64,000 nt of DNA, from positions 107,776 through 171,775 of the forward strand of contig NZ_NESC01000009.1 of assembly GCF_003063575.1 (NCBI RefSeq), in the 5' to 3' direction. Shown one piece after another: positions 38,367 through 47,249 of this stretch (its first letter is position 1; each line of letters begins with the position of its first letter). Made by a program: the position numbers and the translations under genes. The notes under the pieces were generated by a model. The model searched no databases. It saw nothing but the letters and a program-made list of their open reading frames with translations, and was not told the DNA's origin. The DNA is from Limnohabitans sp. Jir72. GTDB taxonomy: Bacteria > Pseudomonadota > Gammaproteobacteria > Burkholderiales > Burkholderiaceae_C.

Positions 38367-39263
38367 ATGTTTGAACTGAATTTGCTCTGCCCGGAGGAAC
38401 GGGTTGACGTTTTGAGCGACGCGCTCGATGCATTGGATGCTTTGAGCGTGTCGGTCGAAGATGCCGACGCCCAAACCCCTGCCGAGCAGGCTTTGTTTGG
38501 TGAGCCTGGTATGCCGCCTCCCAAAGACGGCTGGCAGCGTTCACGCATGGTGGCTTTGTTTGCGCAAGAGTCCGGCGCCAAGGATGCGGCCACCTTGCTG
38601 CAGGCGCAAGACTTTTTTGACGGTTGCCGCCTTTTGGGTATCCAGGCTGTGGCCGATCAGGATTGGGTGCGTTTGACCCAATCTCAATTTGCGCCGGTCG
38701 AAGTGACCCCAGACTTCTGGATTGTGCCTACTTGGCATGAACCCCCTGCGCAAGCCAAACAGATCATTCGTCTGGACCCAGGCTTGGCCTTTGGCACAGG
38801 CACCCACCCGACCACACGCATGTGCCTGCGCTGGATTGCCCGCAATCCTGTGCAAGACCAACGCGTGCTGGACTACGGCTGTGGTTCCGGCATCTTGGCC
38901 ATTGGCGCTGCCAAGTACGGTGCCACCCGCGTCGATGCAGTTGACATCGATGAGGCTGCGGTCACATCGACGGTGTTGAATGCCCAGGCCAATGGCGTGA
39001 TCTTGACCGCAGGATTGCCAGAAACAGCGCAAGGCCTGTACCAAACGGTATTGGCCAACATTTTGGCCACCCCTTTGAAAGTGTTGGCGCCGTTGTTGTG
39101 TTCACATGTAGCCCCGGGAGGGGCGCTCGTTTTGGCTGGTATTTTGGAGCGACAAGCCGAAGAACTTCAAGCAGCTTACGCGCCCTGGCTACAGTTAGAC
39201 GTGGCGGATGCTGAAGATGGCTGGATCTTGATGACGGCTGTGTCAGCGGTTGCGGTTATTTGA
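38367..39263 (+). CDS. prmA: Ribosomal protein L11 methyltransferase PrmA
   Basis: A 298-residue SAM-dependent methyltransferase that trimethylates L11. The N-terminal substrate-recognition domain covers about residues 1-60. RLDPGLAFGTGTHPTTRMCL, VLDYGCGSGILAIGAAKYG (SAM loop) and VLANILATPLKVLAP (the Asn-Ile-Leu catalytic-site motif) follow. It is the third gene of accB-accC-prmA, a common betaproteobacterial order. Confidence 0.95.
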   Translation: MFELNLLCPEERVDVLSDALDALDALSVSVEDADAQTPAEQALFGEPGMPPPKDGWQRSRMVALFAQESGAKDAATLLQAQDFFDGCRLLGIQAVADQDWVRLTQSQFAPVEVTPDFWIVPTWHEPPAQAKQIIRLDPGLAFGTGTHPTTRMCLRWIARNPVQDQRVLDYGCGSGILAIGAAKYGATRVDAVDIDEAAVTSTVLNAQANGVILTAGLPETAQGLYQTVLANILATPLKVLAPLLCSHVAPGGALVLAGILERQAEELQAAYAPWLQLDVADAEDGWILMTAVSAVAVI

Positions 39264-39296
39264 GCTGAGCAGGCGAGTCTGTCTACAATCCCTGCA
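39260..39296 (+). promoter_or_regulatory. Predicted sigma-70 promoter of the DUF3426 gene
   Basis: TTGAGC (39260-39265) and TACAAT (39284-39289) are separated by 18 bases. Transcription would start at about the A of the ATG at 39296, giving a leaderless mRNA. The -35 hexamer overlaps the end of prmA. This is the best -35/-10 pair among the leaderless candidates. Confidence 0.6.
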
Positions 39297-40162
39297 TGAA
39301 TTGGATCACCCGCTGCCCTGAGTGTTCAACGGTCTATCAAGTTGCCCCTGATCAGCTTCAAGTGGCCAAGGGTTGGCTGCGTTGTGGCTGTTGCCAGCAT
39401 GCTTTCGACAGTGCGGGCTTGTTGTTGGCTTGGTCTGACGAACAAGCGCTCAAAGTAAGTGACACCAAAGCCCATGTGACCATTGCCCAGCACTTGGATG
39501 TTCAAGATTTCCTCAAGCAAGAAGACGGTCCTGTAGAAACGACGTCCTCGTCGACGGGGGATCTGGCCTCGTTTGAGCAAGCCTTGTTCAGTTTCAAACC
39601 TGCGATTGAAAAAGCCATTGCTGAGTTGTCCTCTGCACCGCAGATAACCAGGCATTCTCGTGAAGCGGACGATTCGCCGCAAGAGTCGGCAAGGGATGTT
39701 GTCCAATGGCGTTCCGGATTTTCGCGGCTGTGGGCTTTGGTTTTGTTATTGAGCCTTGTAGGTCAGTCGCTGTGGATTGGCCGTCACGCCTTGCTTGGCC
39801 AGTGGCCCGCCATGGAAGCTCCTGTTCATGCCATTTGTGATGTCATGACTTGTCAATCTGTATATTTGCAGGATGTACAGGGCATGGTCATCGATAGCTC
39901 CAGTTTTACAGATCGGCATGGTGTGTATGAATTGGCTTGGACGGTTCGAAACAGCGCACTGCAGACTCTCGCAATGACTTCTCTGGAGCTGACACTGCAG
40001 GATATGCAAGGTCAACCTGTGGTTCGTCGCGTGCTGACACCTGCAGACGTAGGCGCGCCCAAGTCATTGAGTCCAGGGCAAGTTTGGTCAGGGCAATTGA
40101 TGGTGCGCATGGACTCAGATGTTGCGGTAACAGGCTATCGCGTTTTGAATTTTTATCCTTGA
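39296..40162 (+). CDS. Zinc-ribbon, membrane-anchored DUF3426 protein
   Basis: A 288-residue protein. The N-terminal MJ0042-type zinc ribbon reads RCPECSTVYQVAPDQL then LRCGCCQHAF (two Cys-x-x-Cys pairs). An acidic cytoplasmic linker, one membrane helix (LWALVLLLSLVGQSLWIG, about residues 143-160) and a C-terminal DUF3426 domain follow (TVRNSALQTLAMTSLELTLQ). The architecture resembles anti-sigma or signalling anchors, but no function is established. It closes the accB-accC-prmA group. Confidence 0.85.
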   Translation: MNWITRCPECSTVYQVAPDQLQVAKGWLRCGCCQHAFDSAGLLLAWSDEQALKVSDTKAHVTIAQHLDVQDFLKQEDGPVETTSSSTGDLASFEQALFSFKPAIEKAIAELSSAPQITRHSREADDSPQESARDVVQWRSGFSRLWALVLLLSLVGQSLWIGRHALLGQWPAMEAPVHAICDVMTCQSVYLQDVQGMVIDSSSFTDRHGVYELAWTVRNSALQTLAMTSLELTLQDMQGQPVVRRVLTPADVGAPKSLSPGQVWSGQLMVRMDSDVAVTGYRVLNFYP

Positions 40163-40181
40163 ATGTCATTGAATACAAAAA

Positions 40182-40210
40182 AGCCCGTCACTGTTGCCAG
40201 TGTCGGGCTT
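40182..40210 (-). terminator. Terminator for the H1-like gene, possibly bidirectional
   Basis: AGCCCGTCACTG pairs with CAGTGTCGGGCT around the loop TTGC with one mismatch. Read on the minus strand it is followed by TTTTTT, giving a strong terminator 25 bases beyond the H1-like stop. On the plus strand it follows the DUF3426 gene with a shorter T tail. Confidence 0.8.
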
Positions 40211-40234
40211 TGAGGCTAACGCCTAACGACTGAA

Positions 40235-40741
40235 TCAGGGCTTGGCGGCCGTAGGGAACGGCCATGCAGCTTGAGGGTTCAGTGTGGTTTGAGCAGCTGG
40301 GGCAGCGGGTGCTTTGGATGCCTTCTTTGCAGCAGGCTTTTTGGCGGCTTTTTTCACCGCAGGCTTTTTGGCGGCTGGCTTTTTGGCTGCGGTTTTCTTG
40401 ACTGCGGCTTTTTTGGCTGGAGCAGCTTTTTTAGCGGCGGCTTTTTTAGGCGCTGCCTTTTTGACTGCAGCGGCTTTGGGTGCTGCGGCTTTTTTGGCTG
40501 CTGGCTTTTTAGCTGCAACGGCCTTTTTGGCAGGAGCGGCTTTTTTAGCTGCAGGCTTCTTAGCGGCTGCTACTTTTTTAGCTGCTGGCTTTTTGGCCGC
40601 GACAGCCTTTTTAGCTGGAGCGGCTTTTTTAGCGGCAGGCTTCTTGGCTGCGACTACTTTTTTAGCAGCAGGTTTTTTGGCCGCGACGGCCTTCTTTGCG
40701 GGAGCAGCTTTTTTAGCTGTTGCTTTTTTTGCAGTTGCCAT
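40235..40741 (-). CDS. Histone H1-like Lys/Ala-rich DNA-binding protein
   Basis: A 168-residue, extremely Lys/Ala/Pro-rich protein starting MATAKKATAKKAAPAKK and ending TLNPQAAWPFPTAAKP. The body resembles the H1 C-terminal tail and bacterial HctB/AlgP-like proteins, which bind and condense DNA non-specifically. The non-repetitive last 16 residues are probably a functional tail; I recall similar ends in related betaproteobacteria. AGGAG lies 7 bases before ATG 40741. Residues 9 to about 84 form a 28-residue tandem repeat. A terminator follows. Confidence 0.85.
   Translation of the reverse strand: MATAKKATAKKAAPAKKAVAAKKPAAKKVVAAKKPAAKKAAPAKKAVAAKKPAAKKVAAAKKPAAKKAAPAKKAVAAKKPAAKKAAAPKAAAVKKAAPKKAAAKKAAPAKKAAVKKTAAKKPAAKKPAVKKAAKKPAAKKASKAPAAPAAQTTLNPQAAWPFPTAAKP
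40490..40717 (-). repeat. 84-base in-frame tandem repeat in the H1-like gene
   Basis: Two full units and part of a third of a 28-residue block (AKKAAPAKKAVAAKKPAAKK followed by VVAAKKPA or VAAAKKPA) are encoded by near-identical 84-base units. Such in-frame repeats can change copy number by slippage without shifting the frame. Confidence 0.75.
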
Positions 40742-40855
40742 GATTTTCTCCTTGATCAAGTTGAGAACTCAACGGAAAGGGAACGCTTGGTGCTTGTTGG
40801 ATTGCACAAAGCGATCCATGGTGCTGAAGCATGCCTCAACACCATGAACGCGGAA

Positions 40856-40899
40856 AAGCCACATCGCAAAACCCCCGTAGGGATCATGCGTTGTGGCTT
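40856..40899. other. Long stem-loop downstream of nrdB
   Basis: AAGCCACATCGCA pairs with TGCGTTGTGGCTT (one mismatch) around an 18-base loop. It lies between nrdB and the H1-like gene. Without a T run on either side it is not a classical terminator; it may protect the nrdB 3' end. Confidence 0.45.
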
Positions 40900-40933
40900 G
40901 AAGAAGGGTGACATGTGAAGGGTCTTCAGAAGA

Positions 40934-42064
40934 TCAGTCCCAAGACAATGCCCCGCCAGATTGGTATTCAATGACCCGGGTTTCAAAGAAGTTGCGTTCT
41001 TTCTTCAGGTCAATCATTTCGCTCATCCATGGGAATGGATTCTCTTCGTTCGGGAACAAAGGTTCAAGTCCAATTTGTGTAGCGCGGCGGTTGGCGATGT
41101 AACGCAGATAACCTTTGAACATGGAGGCGTTCATGCCGAGCACGCCGCGTGGCATGGTGTCTTCGGCATAGCGGTATTCCAGTTCGACGGCTTTCAGAAA
41201 CAAAGCGTTGATCTCGGCCTTGAATTCGGCGGTCCACAGCTGGGGGTTTTCCAATTTCACCGTGTTGATCAGGTCAATGCCGAAGTTGCAGTGCATGGAT
41301 TCGTCGCGCAGGATGTATTGGTACTGCTCGGCAGCACCTGTCATCTTGTTTTGGCGACCCAATGCCAAGATCTGCGTGAAGCCGACGTAAAAGAACAGGC
41401 CCTCCATCAGGCAGGCAAACACGATCAACGATTTGAGCAAAGTCTGGTCGGTCTCCAGTGTGCCGGTCTTGAAGTTCGGGTCCATGATCGCGCTGATGAA
41501 GGGGATCAGGAACTCGTCTTTGTCGCGAATCGATTTGACTTCGTTGTAGGCGTTGAAGATTTCGCTTTCATCCAAACCGAGCGATTCCACGATGTACTGG
41601 TAAGCGTGGGTGTGGATGGCTTCCTCAAATGCTTGACGCAACAAAAACTGGCGGCACTCAGGCGCTGTGATGTGGCGGTAGGTGCCCAGTGTGATGTTGT
41701 TGGCGGCCAGGGAGTCGGCGGTGACGAAGAAGCCGAGATTGCGCTTGACGATGCGGCGCTCGTCTTCGGTCAAACCGTTGGGGTCTTTCCACAAAGCAAT
41801 GTCGCGGTTCATGTTCACTTCCTGCGGCATCCAGTGGTTGGCGCAGGTGGCCAGGTATTTTTCCCACGCCCATTTGTATTTGAAAGGCACCAACTGATTG
41901 ACGTCGGTTTGGCCGTTGATGATGCGCTTGTCAGCGGCATTCATGCGGCGAACGGGGGCTGCTGGCGTTGACACCGAGGCCAATGCAGGTGCAGCTTGTG
42001 CACCAGGCATTGGAGGCATTGCAGGTTGCAATGCGGGTTTAACTTGATCGTCCCAAGACAACAT
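40934..42064 (-). CDS. nrdB: Class Ia ribonucleotide reductase, beta subunit
   Basis: A 376-residue radical-generating subunit of aerobic ribonucleotide reductase. Iron ligands lie in [25 protein letters not shown] and [17 protein letters not shown] Pro/Ala-rich N-terminus (about 40 residues) precedes the conserved core. The C-terminus ([16 protein letters not shown]) is the tail that docks to NrdA. It lies 140 bases downstream of nrdA on the same strand and is probably co-transcribed under NrdR control. Confidence 0.95.
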   Translation of the reverse strand: MLSWDDQVKPALQPAMPPMPGAQAAPALASVSTPAAPVRRMNAADKRIINGQTDVNQLVPFKYKWAWEKYLATCANHWMPQEVNMNRDIALWKDPNGLTEDERRIVKRNLGFFVTADSLAANNITLGTYRHITAPECRQFLLRQAFEEAIHTHAYQYIVESLGLDESEIFNAYNEVKSIRDKDEFLIPFISAIMDPNFKTGTLETDQTLLKSLIVFACLMEGLFFYVGFTQILALGRQNKMTGAAEQYQYILRDESMHCNFGIDLINTVKLENPQLWTAEFKAEINALFLKAVELEYRYAEDTMPRGVLGMNASMFKGYLRYIANRRATQIGLEPLFPNEENPFPWMSEMIDLKKERNFFETRVIEYQSGGALSWD

Positions 42065-42204
42065 AAAAATTTCCAGTTCTCAAATTATGAAAGCATGCGC
42101 GTGAATTGCAAAGCAGTGATTCGTTTTCTGCGCATGCATGGGCTCGAAGTGTTGTTCCATTGCATCGCACCACCATGTTGGCATGTGTGTGCGATGTATT
42201 CCCA

Positions 42205-45129
42205 TCACTGGCAAGCTTCGCAGCCGACATCGTCGATCGCGGTGAATTGAACGTCGGTCGCAGGCGTTGTGCTCAATGGTGCATGCGATGGCGATGCATC
42301 GTGTGCGCTCATGCCACCTGATGGCATGCCAGAAGACACGGCGTTGTGCGAGCCGGCTTGCACGGTGGATTTCTCCGCTTGCGTGGCGCTTGATGTACGC
42401 AAGTAGTAAGTGGTCTTGAGGCCACGCAACCAGGCCAGCTTGTAGGTGTCGTCGAGCTTCTTGCCTGAGGCACCGGCCATGTAGATGTTCAGCGACTGCG
42501 CTTGGTCGATCCATTTCTGGCGACGAGCAGCAGCTTCCACCAACCACGTGGTTTCAACTTCGAAGGCGGTGGCGTACAAGGACTTGACTTCCTGAGGCAC
42601 GCGGTCGATCGGGCGCAGTGAACCGTCAAAATGTTTCAAGTCCATGACCATCACGTCGTCCCACAGGCCAAGGCGCTTCAAGTCACGCACCAAATAGCTG
42701 TTGATCACGGTGAACTCACCCGACAGGTTGGACTTGACCGACAGGTTGCCAAAGCAAGGCTCGATCGAGGCGTCCACGCCGATGATGTTGGAGATGGTGG
42801 CCGTGGGCGCAATCGCCACGCAGTTGGAGTTGCGCATACCGTCTTGTGCAATTTTATTGCGCAAAGCATCCCAGTCCAGGGTGGCAGAACGATCGACTTC
42901 GACATAACCGCCGCGCTCGCTCGCCAGCAGGTCCAGTGTGTCCAGCGGCAAGATGCCTTGGTCCCACAGCGAGCCCTTGTAGCTGGAGTACTGACCGCGT
43001 TCCTTGGCCAGCTCGGTCGAGGCCCAGTAAGCGTAGTAGCAAATCGCTTCCATCGACTGGTCAGCGAACTCCACAGCCGCTTGCGAGGCGTAAGGGATGC
43101 GCATTTCGTACAGCGAATCCTGGAAAGCCATCAGGCCCAAGCCCACAGGGCGGTGGCGCATGTTGGAGTCACGGGCTTTCTTGACGGCGTAGTAGTTGAT
43201 GTCGATCACGTTGTCCAGCATGCGCATGGCGATCGAGATCGTCTTTTGCAGCTTGGCATGGTCAAGGACTTTGCCGCTGGCGCTGTCTTTCAGATGCTTG
43301 GACAGGTTGACCGAGCCCAGGTTACAGACCGCGGTTTCGGTGTCGCTGGTGTTGAGCGTGATCTCAGTGCACAAGTTGGACGAGTGCACCACTCCGGCGT
43401 GCTGCTGGGGCGAGCGCACGTTGCAAGGGTCCTTGAAAGTGATCCAGGGGTGGCCGGTCTCGAACAGCATGGACAGCATCTTGCGCCACAGGTCGTTGGC
43501 CGGAATCTTCTTGCTGGGGCGGATTTCGCCGCGCTCGGCTTTTTGCTCGTAGGCCACATAGGCTTTTTCGAAGGCTTGGCCAAACAGGTCGTGCAGGTCA
43601 GGCACATCGGAAGGCGAGAACAGAGTCCAGTCGCCTTTTTCCATCACGCGGCGCATGAACAGATCAGGGATCCAGTTGGCCGTGTTCATGTCGTGCGTGC
43701 GGCGGCGGTCGTCACCGGTGTTCTTGCGCAGTTCTAGGAACTCTTCGATGTCCAGGTGCCAAGTCTCCAGGTAAGTGCAGACTGCGCCCTTTCGCTTGCC
43801 GCCTTGGTTGACCGCCACAGCGGTGTCGTTGACGACTTTCAGGAAGGGAACCACACCTTGTGACTCGCCGTTGGTGCCCTTGATGTGCGAGCCCATGGCA
43901 CGCACACGCGTCCAGTCGTTGCCCAGACCACCCGCAAATTTGGACAGCAAGGCGTTTTCCTTGATCGACTCATAGATGCCGTCCAGATCGTCGGGCACGG
44001 TGGTCAGGTAGCAGGAGGACAGCTGTGAACGCAAAGTGCCGCTGTTGAACAGCGTAGGCGTGGACGACATGAAGTCGAACGAGGACAGGATCTCGTAGAA
44101 CTCGATGGCGCGGGCTTCGCGGTCGGCTTCATTGAGCGACAGACCCATGGCCACACGCATGAAGAACGCCTGGGGCATCTCGATGCGGGTCTTGCGCACG
44201 TGCAGGAAATAGCGGTCATACAGAGTCTGCAGGCCCAAGTAGTCGAACTGCATATCGCGCTCGGGTTTGAGGGCTTCGGCTAAGCGCTTCAGGTCGAATT
44301 GCAACAGCTTTTCATCCAGCAAATCGTTGTCCACGCCCTTTTTGATGAATTGGGGGAAGTAATCCAGATACGCTTGAGCCAATTGCTCGGGTGGCACTTC
44401 CTTGCCCAGGATTTCCTTGGCGATGGTGTGCATCAGGAGGCGGGCAGTGACGTAGGTGTAATCGGGGTCTTTTTCAATCAGGGTGCGCGAAGCCAGGATC
44501 GACGCTTTGTAGACCTCCTCCATAGGCACACCGTCGTACAGGTTGCGCATGGTTTCGGCCACGATGGGCTCAGCGCTCACGTCTTTGCCTAAACCTGCAC
44601 AGGCATTGATCATCAAGGACTTGAGGTAGTTCAGGTCCAGCGCCACGCGCTTGCCGCCGTCGATCACATGCAGGATGGGTTCGGCGGACTCTGGTGCTGT
44701 GGCGACTTGTTGCTGTTGTGCGCGCTCTTGCGTGCGGCGCTCGCGGTACAAGACATAAGCGCGTGCCACTTCGTGGTTGCTGCTGCGCATCAGGCCCAGT
44801 TCGACCTGGTCTTGGACATCTTCAATGTGAAAAGTGCCCCCACCGGGGCGTGAGCGAACCAAGGCACGCACCACGTTCTGGGTCAACACTTCGACCACTT
44901 CGCGCACGCTGGCCGATGCCGCACCCTGCGTACCATGCACAGCCAAAAAGGCCTTCATCATGGCGATGGCGATCTTGTGAGGTTCAAACGGAACGACCGC
45001 GCCGTTGCGACGAATGATTTGGTAATTGGCCAAAGTGTTGGCTGATGCAATGCCGTTGTGTTCGCTTTCGGGCTGGCCCATCAGGCCGGAGGTGTGACTC
45101 GAAATGTTCAGATCTGTTTGCATGGTCAT
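42205..45129 (-). CDS. nrdA: Class Ia ribonucleotide reductase, alpha subunit
   Basis: A 974-residue catalytic subunit. An N-terminal ATP-cone ([24 protein letters not shown]) gives overall activity regulation. Core motifs are [20 protein letters not shown] with a redox Cys, NLCTEITLN and [13 protein letters not shown]. The C-terminal tail ends GCEACQ, the Cys pair that re-reduces the active site. It is longer than the E. coli enzyme. The start may be the ATG at 45129 or at 45123. Two NrdR boxes lie upstream. Confidence 0.95.
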   Translation of the reverse strand: MTMQTDLNISSHTSGLMGQPESEHNGIASANTLANYQIIRRNGAVVPFEPHKIAIAMMKAFLAVHGTQGAASASVREVVEVLTQNVVRALVRSRPGGGTFHIEDVQDQVELGLMRSSNHEVARAYVLYRERRTQERAQQQQVATAPESAEPILHVIDGGKRVALDLNYLKSLMINACAGLGKDVSAEPIVAETMRNLYDGVPMEEVYKASILASRTLIEKDPDYTYVTARLLMHTIAKEILGKEVPPEQLAQAYLDYFPQFIKKGVDNDLLDEKLLQFDLKRLAEALKPERDMQFDYLGLQTLYDRYFLHVRKTRIEMPQAFFMRVAMGLSLNEADREARAIEFYEILSSFDFMSSTPTLFNSGTLRSQLSSCYLTTVPDDLDGIYESIKENALLSKFAGGLGNDWTRVRAMGSHIKGTNGESQGVVPFLKVVNDTAVAVNQGGKRKGAVCTYLETWHLDIEEFLELRKNTGDDRRRTHDMNTANWIPDLFMRRVMEKGDWTLFSPSDVPDLHDLFGQAFEKAYVAYEQKAERGEIRPSKKIPANDLWRKMLSMLFETGHPWITFKDPCNVRSPQQHAGVVHSSNLCTEITLNTSDTETAVCNLGSVNLSKHLKDSASGKVLDHAKLQKTISIAMRMLDNVIDINYYAVKKARDSNMRHRPVGLGLMAFQDSLYEMRIPYASQAAVEFADQSMEAICYYAYWASTELAKERGQYSSYKGSLWDQGILPLDTLDLLASERGGYVEVDRSATLDWDALRNKIAQDGMRNSNCVAIAPTATISNIIGVDASIEPCFGNLSVKSNLSGEFTVINSYLVRDLKRLGLWDDVMVMDLKHFDGSLRPIDRVPQEVKSLYATAFEVETTWLVEAAARRQKWIDQAQSLNIYMAGASGKKLDDTYKLAWLRGLKTTYYLRTSSATQAEKSTVQAGSHNAVSSGMPSGGMSAHDASPSHAPLSTTPATDVQFTAIDDVGCEACQ

Positions 45130-45210
45130 GTTCTTGGTTTGTTGCAGGGCGTTGAATCTGGAGATGGAGTTGAAATCAGCTCGAAATCCAATTGTGAAAA
45201 TTTGTAATAG

Positions 45211-45258
45211 ACACTATATCTGGTGTCTGGAGATCGTTCAAGCCACTACCTATAGTGT
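45211..45258 (-). promoter_or_regulatory. Two NrdR boxes upstream of nrdA
   Basis: ACACTATATCTGGTGT (45211-45226) and CCACTACCTATAGTGT (45243-45258) both fit the NrdR palindrome ACAC-TATATA-GTGT. Their starts are 32 bases apart, about three helical turns, the usual arrangement of paired boxes. They lie 80-130 bases before nrdA and should overlap its promoter. The regulator gene nrdR is not in the window. Confidence 0.85.
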
Positions 45259-45543
45259 ATCGGCCTTGATGTGTTGATTTTTGAGTAGGCACTGAAAAAC
45301 TGGAGACCTTGGACTTGTGGCGAGGGGTGTTGAGCGATTAAAAAGACCGTCCCAACGCCTTGCAACCAAGTGATCGGTTCAAGCAAATGACCAGCCGATG
45401 CGGCTTGCGATCGAGTTTTGTCGCCGTGGCCTTGATTTGGCTAGCCACGAGCCATGGGGGTGACTGCTTTGGCCGCAATCCGACACAAAAATCTACAGAT
45501 GGGGCGCTGGAAAATATTTTTTTCAGTTCTTACCCGTTTCGCA
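45259..45543. other. Gene-free stretch between nrdA and ampD
   Basis: Together with the 129 bases between nrdA and the NrdR boxes this forms a 414-base gap. I see no convincing gene, structured RNA or terminator in this part. The 196-residue plus-strand frame from 45360 overlaps the antisense strand of ampD and looks non-coding. Confidence 0.5.
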
Positions 45544-46185
45544 TCAGACCAAGGGAAAACACTGATCTGAGAAATTCAGCAAAGATCTCAAAAGTGGCCA
45601 GTCGAACCCGGGCCCTGGGTCTTGTTTGCGGCCAGGGGCGATGTGTTCATGCCCTGCCAAATGCGCGATGGGGTAGAGGCCCGCGATGGTTTCGCACAAG
45701 CGGGCCAGGCTGTCGTATTGAGCCCGCTCAAAGGTTTCGCCCTCCAGACCTTCGAGCTCGATGCCGATGGAGTCGTCGTTGCAATGGGGGCGACCCCGGT
45801 ATTCGGACCGGCCTGCATGCCAGGCCCGGTCGTCGCAGCTCACAAACTGCCAGAGTGCACCATCTCGCCGGATATAAAAGTGCGACGAGACCTCCAGCCC
45901 ACGGATTTGCCCAAAGTAGGGGTGCGCGTCCCAGTCCAGCTGATTGGTGAAAAGGGCCTGTACCTCGTTGCCGCCGTACTGGCCGGGCGGCAAGCTGATG
46001 GAATGCAGCACGACCAAATCGATACACGCCCCATCAGGTCGGGGGCCAAAGTTAGGCGAATCCAGCCGCTTGGCGGGGCTGTACCAGCCGTTTTGCCAGA
46101 GAGGGTGCGTTGAGGTCAAAGACAGGCGCAAGAGCGTCAGGCGGGGTTGCTGTCGTGCGCTGCGCTGCGGTGCTCGGTGCTGCAA
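45544..46185 (-). CDS. ampD: 1,6-anhydro-N-acetylmuramyl-L-alanine amidase AmpD
   Basis: A cytoplasmic zinc amidase that cleaves recycled muropeptides and thereby also affects AmpR-controlled beta-lactamase. Motifs are SPNFGPRPDGACIDLVVLHSISL (zinc His), SSHFYIRRDGALWQFVSCDDRAWHAG and HLAGHEHIAPGRKQDPGPGFDW (zinc His and Asp). ATG 46185 overlaps the preceding gene by 49 bases, and the first 30 residues are not family-like. A TTG or CTG near residue 19 may be the true start. It links to mpl as a peptidoglycan recycling enzyme. Confidence 0.92.
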   Translation of the reverse strand: MQHRAPQRSARQQPRLTLLRLSLTSTHPLWQNGWYSPAKRLDSPNFGPRPDGACIDLVVLHSISLPPGQYGGNEVQALFTNQLDWDAHPYFGQIRGLEVSSHFYIRRDGALWQFVSCDDRAWHAGRSEYRGRPHCNDDSIGIELEGLEGETFERAQYDSLARLCETIAGLYPIAHLAGHEHIAPGRKQDPGPGFDWPLLRSLLNFSDQCFPLV

Positions 46186-46370
46186 TACAAGCCATTTTGA
46201 CCAGACACCCCTTCAGCGCGGGGCAGGTGAATGCCGCATTGCGCGCAAGCCACCATCTCGGTGGGCGAAGCCGTTTGGGCCTTGTCCGATCCCGCAGGTG
46301 GATTCACCCGAGACCGCTTGATGGCCCAGATCACGACCAAGGCCACCAACAAGAGAAAAAGGAACTTCAT
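46137..46370 (-). CDS. PP0621-type small membrane protein with a Cys-based motif
   Basis: A 77-residue protein. One N-terminal membrane helix (FLFLLLVALVVIWAIK) is followed by a short cytoplasmic part with MVACAQCGIHLPRAEGV and NGLYCSTEHR. The Cys-x-x-Cys and later Cys/His suggest a small zinc site. It matches the PP0621-family layout by memory; function unknown. It overlaps the upstream ypjD-like gene by four bases, so they form one operon with ampD. Confidence 0.78.
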   Translation of the reverse strand: MKFLFLLLVALVVIWAIKRSRVNPPAGSDKAQTASPTEMVACAQCGIHLPRAEGVSGQNGLYCSTEHRSAAHDSNPA

Positions 46371-47170
46371 CCCGCACGCCCCAGCAAGACTTCCATCACA
46401 AAACGCGAGCCTGCATAAGACAGCAGCAGCAAACCCGCACCCATGTACAGCACGCGCACAGCGCGCCTACCCCGCCAGCCCCATTGGCTGCGCCCGACCA
46501 GCAGCACCGCAAAAGTCAGCCAAGACAGCAGGGCAAAAACCGTCTTGTGGTCCCAGCGCCATTGGCCCCGTCCTTGGCCATACAAGGTTTCGCCAAACAG
46601 TGCACCCGCCACCAAGGTGGCCGTCAAGAGCATGAAGCCCGCCGTCACAAAACGAAAGGTGAGCTTTTCCAGCGTCAACAAAGGCAAGCCGCTGTCGGCT
46701 TCTTGGCCCAAGCGGATGTGACGCTCGGTGCGCGTCATCATCCAGGCGTGGATCACGGCCGCTCCAAACATGCCATAAGCCGACAGGCCCAGCGCCCAAT
46801 GCAGCGGCAACCAGGCAGATGCCTGTTCATGCAAAAGCGTGCCCGGAAACAGCCACGCCAGCGTCACGGTCACCGCGCCCAGGCCGCCCATGGCCCAGCG
46901 CGCCTTGAGCTGCGGAAAGATCTGCCGCTCCACCACATAAGCGGTGACCACCAGCCAGGCCGTGACCGACAAGGCCGGCGCAAAGCCAAAGCGCACCGGC
47001 CCCGCCAGCAAGCCCAGCAAGGCCAACGCATGTGAGGCCCAAGCCAGGCCCAGCAAACGGCGGGCGTTGAATTCGCTCATGCGCGCACCGATGACCGCGG
47101 TCAGGCCATAGGCGATCGCGGCCACTGCCGCAGCAGGATGCATCCAGAATGGGGTACTCGCTAAAATCAT
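46367..47170 (-). CDS. CcsA/YpjD-family inner-membrane protein
   Basis: A 267-residue polytopic protein with about eight membrane helices and the CcsA/HemX-type core (SAWLPLHWALGLSAYGMFGAAV with a conserved His, then GQGRGQWRWDHKTVFALLSWLTF with a second His). CcsA relatives handle haem in cytochrome c assembly. The YpjD subgroup next to ffh has no settled role. It diverges from ffh. On the minus strand TAAACT ends 7 bases before the ATG. Confidence 0.82.
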   Translation of the reverse strand: MILASTPFWMHPAAAVAAIAYGLTAVIGARMSEFNARRLLGLAWASHALALLGLLAGPVRFGFAPALSVTAWLVVTAYVVERQIFPQLKARWAMGGLGAVTVTLAWLFPGTLLHEQASAWLPLHWALGLSAYGMFGAAVIHAWMMTRTERHIRLGQEADSGLPLLTLEKLTFRFVTAGFMLLTATLVAGALFGETLYGQGRGQWRWDHKTVFALLSWLTFAVLLVGRSQWGWRGRRAVRVLYMGAGLLLLSYAGSRFVMEVLLGRAG

Positions 47171-47249
47171 GGGTCCGAGTTTAGCCTTTCAGGTGCAGCC
47201 ACAGGGGCTACACCATACCGCTGGACCGGTTATTTCTGGATTCGCACGC

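Noticed and set aside
40314..40847. A plus-strand Ala/Phe/Leu-rich 177-residue frame that looks like a membrane protein
   Set aside because: It is the exact complement of the Lys/Ala repeat gene on the minus strand; AAA and AAG Lys codons read as Phe and Leu on the other strand.
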